Source of the DNA: Stieleria varia
GTDB taxonomy: Bacteria; Planctomycetota; Planctomycetia; Pirellulales; Pirellulaceae
NCBI RefSeq assembly: GCF_038443385.1
Contig: NZ_CP151726.1
Location: 8,556,001 to 8,620,000, forward strand
Length of the DNA: 64,000 bases
Direction: 5' to 3'
Shown: positions 56,406-64,000 of the stretch, in pieces
Layout of the letters: every line of letters starts with the position of its first letter
Numbering within the stretch: the stretch's first letter is position 1
Program-made: the position numbers and the translations under genes
The notes under the pieces: generated by a model
Told to the model about the DNA's origin: nothing
The model's database searches: none
The model's input: only the letters and a program-made list of their open reading frames with translations

Positions 56406-57785
56406 GTGTCCGAGCATAAAACTCCATCCCCAAATCGACGCCGATTCCTAAAGACGACTTCCGTCGCCATCGGCACCGCAGCGACCGTGCCCTACTTTTT
56501 TTCCACTCCCAGAACGCTTGCCGATGACACCAAGAGCAAGAACGACAAGATGCCGATCGGCGTGATTGGTGCGGGAGGAATGGCGGGCGGAAACATGCGC
56601 GCCGCCAGAAACTGGTTGGATGTCGTGGCGATCTGCGACGTGGATGTCCGACGCCGTGAAGGTTTCAATCAGCAGCACAGCTGCGGCAAAGCGGACCTGT
56701 ATGAAAACTACCAAGACTTGCTGGCCCGTGACGACATCGGCTTGATCCACGTCGCCACGCCCGACCACTGGCACACTAAACCGCTGGTGGAAGCCATGTT
56801 GGCGGGCAAAGACGTGTACTGCGAAAAACCGCTGACGTTGACGATCGACGAAGGCAAATTGATTCGCAAGGTCCAAAAAGAAACCGGCCGGATCGTCCAA
56901 GTCGGCACGCAACAGCGAAGCACCTTCCCACTGTTCGTCAAAGCCATGGCGTTGGTCGCCGAAGGACGATTGGGAAAGATCACTGAAGTTCAAGCGGCAA
57001 TCGGCGGCGCACCAACCAGCCCCGCGATCCCTGTTGCCGATGTCCCCGAGGGACTGAACTGGGATCGCTGGCTCGGCCCGGCTCCCAAAGTCGACTATCG
57101 GTTCTTGGCTCAACAACGCAATCGACATACGAATTGCCATTACGAGTTCCGCTGGTGGTACGAGTACTCCGGCGGCAAGCTGACCGACTGGGGCGCCCAC
57201 CACGTTGACATTTGCAACTGGGCGTTGAAACTCAACGGTCAAACCGAAGGCCCGATTTCGATTGGCGGCACGGCCCAGCATCCGGTCGAGTTCAAAGACG
57301 GCAAGGCGGTCCAAGACGATCGCTACAACACCGCCACCGCTTTCAATTTCACCGTCAACTATCCCGGCGGAACGAAGATGATCATCCGCAACGACACGGA
57401 TAACGGCGTGCTGATCACGGGCGATAAAGGACGTATCTTTGTCAGCCGTGGCAAACTGAGCGGAAAGCCCGTTGAAGATCTTGCCGACAACCCGCTGCCC
57501 GAGGACGCGATCGCCAAGGTCTACAAGAACCTGCCGATGGAAGGCAACGAGCGAAGTGCTCACTGGGCAAGCTTCCTGCACTGCGTTCGCGAGCGTGCCG
57601 AACCGATCAGTGACGTGCATTCGCACATGGAGATGCTGAACGTCTGCCACTTGGCCGGTATCTCCGCACGACTGGGTCGCGATCTGAAATGGGATAACGA
57701 CAAAGAAGAAATCGTCGGCGACGATCAAGCCAATTCGATGCTGAGCCGTCCTTACCGTGACGGTTACGAGATCAACCTCGGCTAA
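56406..57785 (+). CDS. Tat-exported Gfo/Idh/MocA-family oxidoreductase
   Basis: A 459-residue NAD(P)-dependent sugar or inositol dehydrogenase-like protein. The twin-arginine signal NRRRFLKTTSVAIGTAATV is clear. The Rossmann motif IGVIGAGGMAGGNM follows, then EKPLTLTIDEG with the EKP signature. ADWGAHHVDICNW-like elements (TDWGAHHVDICNWAL) and a C-terminal RERAEPISDVHSHMEML complete the family pattern. Export fits the many periplasmic members known in planctomycetes. Substrate unknown. It stands alone; a REP cluster follows. Confidence 0.93.
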   Translation: MSEHKTPSPNRRRFLKTTSVAIGTAATVPYFFSTPRTLADDTKSKNDKMPIGVIGAGGMAGGNMRAARNWLDVVAICDVDVRRREGFNQQHSCGKADLYENYQDLLARDDIGLIHVATPDHWHTKPLVEAMLAGKDVYCEKPLTLTIDEGKLIRKVQKETGRIVQVGTQQRSTFPLFVKAMALVAEGRLGKITEVQAAIGGAPTSPAIPVADVPEGLNWDRWLGPAPKVDYRFLAQQRNRHTNCHYEFRWWYEYSGGKLTDWGAHHVDICNWALKLNGQTEGPISIGGTAQHPVEFKDGKAVQDDRYNTATAFNFTVNYPGGTKMIIRNDTDNGVLITGDKGRIFVSRGKLSGKPVEDLADNPLPEDAIAKVYKNLPMEGNERSAHWASFLHCVRERAEPISDVHSHMEMLNVCHLAGISARLGRDLKWDNDKEEIVGDDQANSMLSRPYRDGYEINLG

Positions 57786-57855
57786 CGGGCTGTTCTCGCT
57801 TTCGAAATGACTCGATGCTTTGGCATTTTTCCTGAGTCAATTCTTATCCACGGCC

Positions 57856-58139
57856 ACCTCCCCCAAGGAACTTGGGGGAGGTCGAGCAGAGCCGTCCAGG
57901 CGAATGCGAGGGAGGGGGCGTGTCTGCACGCAAATCATCGCTTGGATTGGCAAAACGTTTGGCGGGGCACGCTAACGACGTGGAGAGTCGAGCGACTGTC
58001 GCTCGACTCTCCGAGTCGATAGCGGGCGGCAGCGAAAGACTCGGCAAACGACAATCGAATCAGCCCAACCGATGTCCGAGCATCGTGAACCTTACGTTCA
58101 CATCGTCTGTGCGGATTCCCGAGCCTCGGAGAGGCTCGG
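57856..58139. repeat. Group of three REP-like hairpins
   Basis: Three separate palindromes: ACCTCCCCCAAG/CTTGGGGGAGGT with a GAA loop (57856-57882, 12 bp); GGAGAGTCGAGCGA and its complement with a CTG loop (57982-58012, 14 bp); CCGAGCCTC/GAGGCTCGG with a GGA loop (58119-58139, 9 bp). All have three-base loops. No gene lies in this 364-base stretch between the convergent oxidoreductase and stress-protein genes. Confidence 0.85.
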
Positions 58140-58149
58140 CTACGTGTAA

Positions 58150-59127
58150 TTACGTCGATTCCACGTGGCTGGGCACCACCAGCACAGGATGGGGACTGCG
58201 TCGGATTCGATCGTGGACGAATCCTTGATTGAAGCGGTCATCGACCTCCAACGGCAAGACCAACAACATCCTGTTGGTTTCGCTCAGCGGATTGGGTGGA
58301 GCGACTTCTCCCGCCAATGGTCGCAATGCATAGGTTCGCCCCGTTGCCGTCGCTGTCTTGGCCATCGCACCGTGCAACGCCTGATGAGTCTTGGTGAGGG
58401 CGTCGCTGAATTGCCGCTCGTCAAACTTTGCTTCGGGCGAGAGAGCCTCCAAAATAGAACGAATGTTCTCGTACTGTTCTTTCTCGATCACCAAGTTCAA
58501 CGACACGGTGGCGTGCTCGGACGCCAGCCCGAACGCGATTGCCGCGGCACGCGTTTCCGCGTCGCACTCGGCGCCGACGACGACAGAGACATCACGCACG
58601 CATTCAGACAACGACTGTTGCGGATCGCGAATCACCAGCATGTTCCGATCGCATCTGGCCAGCAATACATCAATGGTGGTCCCCGCACTGTCCACGCCGA
58701 CGTTGTCAAACGATCGTCCAAAGGGACATGGCACCACGACGAGATCGACCGAATGCTGCTGGAGCGCAGCGAGAATCATCTCAAAGGATTGACCAGGTTC
58801 AACACGGATCGGTCGCGCGCCGCTGATTTGTGCGGCAACGGAGGCACAAAGCTCAGAGGAGTCTTCCGTCGTCTCAGGGTCTGGGGATTCGCCCTCGGGA
58901 ACTTCGCGAGCATCCAGCACCAATGTTTCCACGTTGAACGCTTCCCTCAGAAATTGAGCGGCTGCAATTCCTCCGGCGTCTTGGGTGCTGCCGTCCAACA
59001 CCAGCATCACCCGCGACGGTTTGATCGGCGTCAACTCTGCCGCAGGGCCGACTTGCGATTTGAGGAACATTCGCATCGACGCATCGACTTCACGATCCAG
59101 ATCGCCGCTTGATTCTGAGTCCGACAA
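58150..59127 (-). CDS. Universal stress protein-like, two Usp domains
   Basis: A 325-residue protein with two Usp-like halves: RVMLVLDGSTQDAGGIAAAQF with LLARCDRNMLVIRDP, and then DVSVVVGAECDAETRAAAIAF with IRRSPHPVLVVPS. The ATP-binding GxxG-x9-G(S/T) motif is not obvious, so nucleotide binding is uncertain. The TTG at 59127 has GGAGAG six bases upstream and is a good start. It is 153 bases downstream of the permease gene on the same strand; Usp-transporter pairs are common. Confidence 0.85.
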   Translation of the reverse strand: MSDSESSGDLDREVDASMRMFLKSQVGPAAELTPIKPSRVMLVLDGSTQDAGGIAAAQFLREAFNVETLVLDAREVPEGESPDPETTEDSSELCASVAAQISGARPIRVEPGQSFEMILAALQQHSVDLVVVPCPFGRSFDNVGVDSAGTTIDVLLARCDRNMLVIRDPQQSLSECVRDVSVVVGAECDAETRAAAIAFGLASEHATVSLNLVIEKEQYENIRSILEALSPEAKFDERQFSDALTKTHQALHGAMAKTATATGRTYALRPLAGEVAPPNPLSETNRMLLVLPLEVDDRFNQGFVHDRIRRSPHPVLVVPSHVEST

Positions 59128-59280
59128 AGATTCTCTCCAAAGTGTTTTGGGGGTCGTGGCAGTAAGTCGTTTGAGTTTACTTCAACGCAAGGTGATCGGA
59201 ACCGGTTAGCTTCGCTCGCGTTTTCGACTTGGAAAGTCGAACGACAGTTGCTCCGCGTCGATCACAAGCGGGAGCGATCC

Positions 59281-60681
59281 TCAATGAGCCAAGGACGGTA
59301 TCCAATCCATGTAATGATAAAGCATCACAAAAGCGATCGCTCCGATGACCTGGAACACCATGATGCCGCCGCCGAGTTTCAGGAAAGTGCCCCAGCCCAC
59401 GTGCACCCCGGCTTCTTTCTTGAGCGCGTAGATCGCAATCACGCAGGAGATCGAACCGATCGGCGTTCCGTTTCCGCCCAGGTTGCAACAAATGATCAGT
59501 GTCCACCATAGCGGCTCGATCGGCACGCCGCCTCCTGATCCAACACCCTCTCCGCCGATGTCTTGCACGATCGGGATCAAAGTCGCGGCGACCGGTATGT
59601 TGTCGACGATCGAACTGGCAACTGCGGAGAAACCACCCATCAACGGAATCAGTAACGTCAACTCATTGCCCGACAATTGAATGACTTGCTCGGCGACCCA
59701 CGCCAACGCACCGGTTTGCTTGACGCATCCGATGATGATGAACAGACCCATGAAGAACAGGATCACCGTCCAATTGACTTTGCCGATCGCGTCCTCAACA
59801 CCTTTGCCGGCGAACAACATCGCGGCGGTGGCACCGACCATCGCGATGAAATCCATGCCGACACCCATCTGTTGTGCAAACACGAACCCCACGACCGTAG
59901 CCATCAAGATAAATCCACTACGAAACAACACACGCCGGTCCTCAACCATCGCCCACGGATCAAAGGATTCGATTTGCGTCTTGAGTTGCTCTCTTTCTTC
60001 GGCCGATTGTTTCCATGGCAAATCGTTACGAAAAAAGAACCGCAATCCGGCAATCGCGACCACCAGACTGATTGCCGCGTAGGGCAGAGAGACTTGTAAG
60101 AAATGCGCGTAGGGAATGCCCGCCGAGGTCCCGATCATGATGTTGGGCAACCCGCTGGCGAAAGTCGCGATCGCGCCGCTGTTGGCACAAATGGCGACGC
60201 TCAACAGCAGCGGCATCGGCTTGTAATTGAGCGATCGGCAGATCACCAGTACCAGCGAGCTGAGAATCAACATCGCTGGGACGATCGTCAGCACGGCCAC
60301 AAACAAAAACGTGACCAAGCAAAGCGTCATGAACAGAGCTGACGCGCTGCCGCCGGTCAAACGCACGATCCACATGCTGATGAAATGGAACAAGCCGCTC
60401 TTGCCGACCACGTCGACCAGAATCCCGGTACCAATGATGACCCCAAAGATGTTGAGGTCTTCCTTGAGAAACTCGTAGATGGTCGGATAGGGAAAGAGCT
60501 TGAGCCAAAGCCCCAAGATCACCAGCACGGCCGCACCGCAGAGGGCCGCCACGGTCTTGTGAAACCGTTCGACCGCGACGCCCACGTAGGTCGCCATCAT
60601 CACGACGGCGAAAAGCAACATCACACCGGCAGAAGCAGGCTCGATGGGTGTTTCCGGAACAGATGAGGCGGTCAAAAACAT
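59281..60681 (-). CDS. SLC13/ArsB-NhaD-type membrane permease
   Basis: A 466-residue membrane transporter with about 11 spans. The ion-transporter pattern is visible: GVIIGTGILVDVVGKSGLF, ICANSGAIATFASGLPNIMI (SxxxNPxI-like helix hairpin), ILFFMGLFIIIGCVKQTGAL, VASSIVDNIPVAATLIPIV and CCNLGGNGTPIGS. It could move dicarboxylates, citrate-like anions, sodium/protons or arsenite; the SIVDNIPVAA and NLGGNGTPIGS elements favour NhaD/ArsB-type. The start at 60681 avoids 28 residues without homology. Confidence 0.88.
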   Translation of the reverse strand: MFLTASSVPETPIEPASAGVMLLFAVVMMATYVGVAVERFHKTVAALCGAAVLVILGLWLKLFPYPTIYEFLKEDLNIFGVIIGTGILVDVVGKSGLFHFISMWIVRLTGGSASALFMTLCLVTFLFVAVLTIVPAMLILSSLVLVICRSLNYKPMPLLLSVAICANSGAIATFASGLPNIMIGTSAGIPYAHFLQVSLPYAAISLVVAIAGLRFFFRNDLPWKQSAEEREQLKTQIESFDPWAMVEDRRVLFRSGFILMATVVGFVFAQQMGVGMDFIAMVGATAAMLFAGKGVEDAIGKVNWTVILFFMGLFIIIGCVKQTGALAWVAEQVIQLSGNELTLLIPLMGGFSAVASSIVDNIPVAATLIPIVQDIGGEGVGSGGGVPIEPLWWTLIICCNLGGNGTPIGSISCVIAIYALKKEAGVHVGWGTFLKLGGGIMVFQVIGAIAFVMLYHYMDWIPSLAH

Positions 60682-60805
60682 GCTTACGTCTCGTCGGGGC
60701 CGTTGTGTCCAGCAGAGGAGCACACAACCTAACACGCAAGCGGTTTGATGCGAACAGCCCTCCACTCGGGAGGGCTGTTAATGAGTCAATCTGCTGTCAA
60801 ATCGA

Positions 60806-61657
60806 TCAGTTGCCGAACGGATCGCCACCGAACGGGTCGGCACCCATGGCATCGCCGCCACCGCCGCCAAACGGATCGGCGCCGCCTGCTGCTCCGCCGA
60901 AGGGATCCGCTGCGCCGGCCGCGTCGGCACCGCCAGCAGCAAAAGGATCGGCTCCGTCGGCCATCCCGGCTCCCGCATCGACATCACCACCGATGGGAGT
61001 GTCATCCTTGAAGGGATCGCCCAAGGTTCCTTCCAATGCGTTATCCGACTGAACCGCTGGATCGCCGGCCGCCATGATGGGGCCGTCGTCGGCAAAGGGA
61101 TTGTCGGCGGCCGGTGCTGCGGGAGGAACTGGTGCTGGGGCAACGGCCGCCGGCGCGGCAGCCCGAGGTGCGGGCTGACCCGCAACAGGTTGACTCGCTG
61201 CGGGAGCAACGCCGATTTCATTCAAGCGAGCGTCGGATCGCGCGGCTCTGTTGGCAAGCGCTTCCAATCGGGCACGCTGACGAATCTCTTCGAGCTTCAA
61301 ACGACCGCTGCCTTGGAAACGGGACAACGACTGACCGATTGACGACGAGACGACTGCGGATGCCTCCAAGTCCGCGCCCGCTTTCCAGTCCGCCTCTGCT
61401 TCGTAGGGTCGGCCTTGGGCATAGGCAACGATGCCGCGAAAATAGTAGGCACGCGGATCACGCAGGCCGCCATCGATCGCCGAGGACAGATGCATGGTCG
61501 CATCGTTCATGTTGCCCGCGTAATACGCATGGACACCATGGCCATAGATTTCAGACAGAATGGCCTGATCTTGAGCATTGACTGGCCTTTGGCAATACAG
61601 CGAGGCGGCCATGGCCAAAAAGGCGACGGTTACCGATTGAAAAAATCGACGGGACAT
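60806..61657 (-). CDS. Exported protein with TPR-like part and DPF-rich tail
   Basis: A 283-residue protein with a signal peptide (MSRRFFQSVTVAFLAMAASLY). A tetratricopeptide-like region follows (residues about 40-100: AYYAGNMNDATMHLSSAID, AYYFRGIVAYAQGRPYEAEADW). An Ala/Pro-rich linker leads to an Ala-Gly tail with repeated DPF motifs (ADPFGG and related, at least five copies). Planctomycete exported proteins often have such tails. Function unknown. Confidence 0.8.
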   Translation of the reverse strand: MSRRFFQSVTVAFLAMAASLYCQRPVNAQDQAILSEIYGHGVHAYYAGNMNDATMHLSSAIDGGLRDPRAYYFRGIVAYAQGRPYEAEADWKAGADLEASAVVSSSIGQSLSRFQGSGRLKLEEIRQRARLEALANRAARSDARLNEIGVAPAASQPVAGQPAPRAAAPAAVAPAPVPPAAPAADNPFADDGPIMAAGDPAVQSDNALEGTLGDPFKDDTPIGGDVDAGAGMADGADPFAAGGADAAGAADPFGGAAGGADPFGGGGGDAMGADPFGGDPFGN

Positions 61658-61913
61658 CGGTTTTGGGTCCTCCCCAAGATGCTTGGGACTGAGAGACGGA
61701 GTAGGGAAAGAAAGTGTGTGTGTGCGGTCGCACCGCATTGTATTTGATTAGGTCCAGCGGGATCGCGATTGACGAGGGAATTGATCCACAGGTTGGGATC
61801 TCTCGCTACAAAACACGATGGACCACGCTCTTCACTGTAATTATACGCCATCGCTCGGGCAAACGGATTTCTCCATCCAGGGGGCATCTCCTCGAGACTT
61901 GCGGAAAACCATC

Positions 61914-63434
61914 TTAGGCGGCGTTCTTGCGAGGTTCGGATTCTGACGCGGCGGGCGTCTCCTCGACCTGATCACTGGGCCGCCCTGTGCGGTTTAACAA
62001 TTCGCCCACGGCCGCACGCAGCGGAGGATCAAATCTCAGTGACTCTGGGCCCGCGTCAATCCGGGCCTGCGACTCAGGCGAAATTTCGAATGGAGGCTCC
62101 GTCTTCTCCGATTCTTCACTCTCCGATTCCGCAACACTCGACGCAGCGTCGCCCGATTCAGCCCCGGCATCTTTCACCGGGATCTCGCGGGGCTCCAACA
62201 CCGGCAGTTGATCTTCGTGCACATCGGTCGCCAATTTCTCCGCCCCGCCCAACATCGGATAGGACGCTTCCATCCAGCGATCATTCAACGCGATCAATTC
62301 CTCACGAGTCATCGGAATCAAGAAACCCTCGTCCGGCTTGACGCCCCACACATCGTCCTCGGTGGCATCGTCCGCTCGATGAATATTTTGGTTGTTGGGT
62401 CGATAGTAACGTGCCACGGTCAATCGAAGAGCGCTGCGTCCGAATTGCAACGGCAAGATTTCTTGGACGGTTCCTTTGCCATAACTGCGAGTCCCCACAA
62501 CGATCGCCCGTTTGTTGTCCTGCAAACAAGCCGCAACGATCTCACTGGCGCTGGCCGAGTCATGGTCGATCAACACGGCGACCGGTTTGGACGAGTCGAC
62601 CAACGTGCCGGGCGTCGCCGAATACGCGGAGTCTTCCACGCCGCCACGCATCTTGGTGGAGACGATTTTGCCGGAATCCATGAACATGTCGCAGATGTCG
62701 CAGGCCGCGTACAACAATCCTCCACTGTTGCCACGCAAGTCCAGCACGAGCGAATCGAAGTCGTTGTCGAGCGCGGTCAATACATCCTCCACTTCACGGA
62801 CCGTTTTGTCACCAAAGCTTTTTAGCCGGATGTACGCCACACGCGGTTGATCTTCCAAACGATACACCCATTCGTTTCCCGCACCGCGATGGTCACCGAT
62901 CACGGACTCCATCTCGATCCGCGCCCTGGTGACCTCCATCGAAACTTCGCCCTCACCGCGCCGCATGCCCAACAGGACGATCGTTCCGGGCGGCCCCTTG
63001 AGCCGCGAACTGACATCCTTGAGATTCATTTTCGAAACATCAACACCGTCGACCCGGATGATTTCGTCACCCGGCAACACTCCCTTTTCCAACGCCGGCG
63101 AACCCACCACGGGCGTGATCACCCGCACGGGCTTCTCTGGATCCGGCTGTTCGACAAAGATCCCGATGCCGGCGAACTCTTGGTTGATGCTCTCCTGAAA
63201 GGATTCGTAGGCGTCGACGGGAAAGTAACTGCTGTGCTGATCCAATGACTTAGTCAGACCGTCCATCGCCGCAATGACCAAATCCCCCGGATCGACATCG
63301 TCGACGTAACGCTGATCGATCAAATCGATGGCCTCGCCGACGATGATCGCCGTTCTCGCACGCCGATGCGTGGCGTAGCACAAGATGGCCATGACCGCAG
63401 CGAAGAAGATGACGTTCAGATTTCGTGAAGGCAT
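61914..63434 (-). CDS. S41-family carboxy-terminal processing protease
   Basis: A 506-residue membrane-anchored serine protease with an N-terminal hydrophobic segment (VIFFAAVMAILCYA). A PDZ domain (IGIFVEQ, GSPALEKGVLPGDEIIRVDG) follows, then the peptidase core: LRGNSGGLL, the serine motif DSASASEIVAA (near residue 295) and the lysine in GTRSYGKGTVQ. Acidic tail. It probably processes or degrades periplasmic proteins. It is 79 bases after hemL on the same strand. Confidence 0.92.
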   Translation of the reverse strand: MPSRNLNVIFFAAVMAILCYATHRRARTAIIVGEAIDLIDQRYVDDVDPGDLVIAAMDGLTKSLDQHSSYFPVDAYESFQESINQEFAGIGIFVEQPDPEKPVRVITPVVGSPALEKGVLPGDEIIRVDGVDVSKMNLKDVSSRLKGPPGTIVLLGMRRGEGEVSMEVTRARIEMESVIGDHRGAGNEWVYRLEDQPRVAYIRLKSFGDKTVREVEDVLTALDNDFDSLVLDLRGNSGGLLYAACDICDMFMDSGKIVSTKMRGGVEDSAYSATPGTLVDSSKPVAVLIDHDSASASEIVAACLQDNKRAIVVGTRSYGKGTVQEILPLQFGRSALRLTVARYYRPNNQNIHRADDATEDDVWGVKPDEGFLIPMTREELIALNDRWMEASYPMLGGAEKLATDVHEDQLPVLEPREIPVKDAGAESGDAASSVAESESEESEKTEPPFEISPESQARIDAGPESLRFDPPLRAAVGELLNRTGRPSDQVEETPAASESEPRKNAA

Positions 63435-63513
63435 GAAAAGTTGAGCTACGAGAGAAGTGGCGGGTCAAAAAGCTGTCGGGAAACAAAATGTCATGCGAAC
63501 ACGCACGGCGATC

Positions 63514-64000
63514 TCACGATTGTAGCCGACCGAGTACTTTATCGGCCGCGGCGATGGTTTCATCGATCATCGCCTCCGTGTGCGTCACACCAAAGAAAAG
63601 GGCTTCGAACTGGCTGCACGGCATGTAAACGCCTTCGCCGATCATCCCCCAAAAATAACGGCTGAACCGCTCTCGGTCACACTGGCTGGCTTCGTTCCAA
63701 CTGCTCACCGGCCCATGGTGAAAGAAAAGCGTCATCATGCTGCCGACACGTTGCACGACATGGTCGACACCGTGTCGTGTGGCGGCGGCATCCAAACCCT
63801 CGGCCAACCGCTGCCCCAAGGACTCAAGCAATTCATAGGGCGGTTGCTTGGCCAATCGCTCCAAAGTCGCCGAACCCGCGGCTACTGCGACAGGATTTCC
63901 GCTGAGCGTTCCCGCCTGGAATACTTTACCAGCCGGCAAGACTTGATTCATGATCTCGGCCCGACCGCCGTAGGCTCCCAGCGGCATTCCTCCGCCGACG
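63514..64000 (-). CDS. hemL: Glutamate-1-semialdehyde 2,1-aminomutase, 3' part
   Basis: Makes 5-aminolevulinate for tetrapyrrole synthesis with pyridoxal phosphate. Only the C-terminal 160 residues are inside the window; the frame is open to the last base. The visible GGGMPLGAYGGRAEIMN and GTLSGNPVAVAAG are the family-specific segments (normally GGGxPVGAYGG). The lysine that binds the cofactor lies just outside the window. Confidence 0.94.
   Translation of the reverse strand, partial: VGGGMPLGAYGGRAEIMNQVLPAGKVFQAGTLSGNPVAVAAGSATLERLAKQPPYELLESLGQRLAEGLDAAATRHGVDHVVQRVGSMMTLFFHHGPVSSWNEASQCDRERFSRYFWGMIGEGVYMPCSQFEALFFGVTHTEAMIDETIAAADKVLGRLQS

Noticed and set aside
56448..57728. 426-codon minus-strand frame opposite the Gfo/Idh/MocA gene
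   Set aside because: Antisense shadow of a strongly conserved oxidoreductase.
58165..59112. 315-codon plus-strand frame opposite the Usp-like gene
   Set aside because: Antisense shadow; the minus-strand gene has a good start and Usp pattern.

Overview
The window looks like chromosome of a planctomycete of the Pirellulaceae (Rhodopirellula-like). The main evidence is lineage-typical: two pairs of PSCyt/DUF1549-DUF1553 and DUF1501 proteins, a secreted SHD1-cytochrome-TPR protein, a formylglycine sulfatase, many secreted hypotheticals with Tat or Sec signals, few strong Shine-Dalgarno sites, and numerous short palindromic repeats between genes. This assignment comes from reading protein families, not from a database search.

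Layout. 1-3.5 kb: the 3' part of a DUF1549/DUF1553 gene coupled to a DUF1501 gene. 3.5-4.45 kb: a frameshifted REP-associated (IS200-like) transposase bracketed by REP-like repeats. 4.5-11.8 kb: metabolism (pyruvate kinase, SDR oxidoreductase, arylsulfatase, xylose isomerase, Uma2 nuclease, ROK sugar kinase). 12-18.2 kb: an ECF sigma factor, a probable anti-sigma factor, a coiled-coil exported protein, and a second DUF1549/DUF1553 plus DUF1501 pair, ending in a good terminator. 18.3-21.9 kb: FkbM methyltransferase and planctomycete-type secreted or membrane hypotheticals. 22-25.2 kb: glnB-glnD nitrogen signalling operon. 25.4-33.4 kb: cobalamin adenosyltransferase, Nudix hydrolase, a degenerate transglutaminase-like lipoprotein, FMN reductase, nadD and priA.

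33.5-42.9 kb: a WD40 exported protein, a 2080-residue DUF4062 - NB-ARC - TPR STAND protein (a possible NLR-like sensor) and a secreted repeat protein. 43.5-46.7 kb: the most unusual stretch, a remnant polymorphic-toxin island. It holds a truncated, frameshifted pretoxin/HINT fragment, a C-terminal toxin with its immunity gene, and an orphan deaminase-type toxin cassette without a start codon, followed by an Imm1-like immunity gene. Both cassettes share a 16-bp linker sequence, and the island lies between direct copies of a 17-bp repeat.

46.8-64 kb: a 1351-residue SHD1/cytochrome/TPR protein, tRNA-Arg(CCT), membrane proteins, several REP-like hairpin clusters, an AIM24 protein with a zinc ribbon, a Tat-exported Gfo/Idh/MocA oxidoreductase, a universal-stress protein next to an SLC13/ArsB-type permease, a DPF-rich exported protein, an S41 processing protease, and the 3' part of hemL running off the window end.
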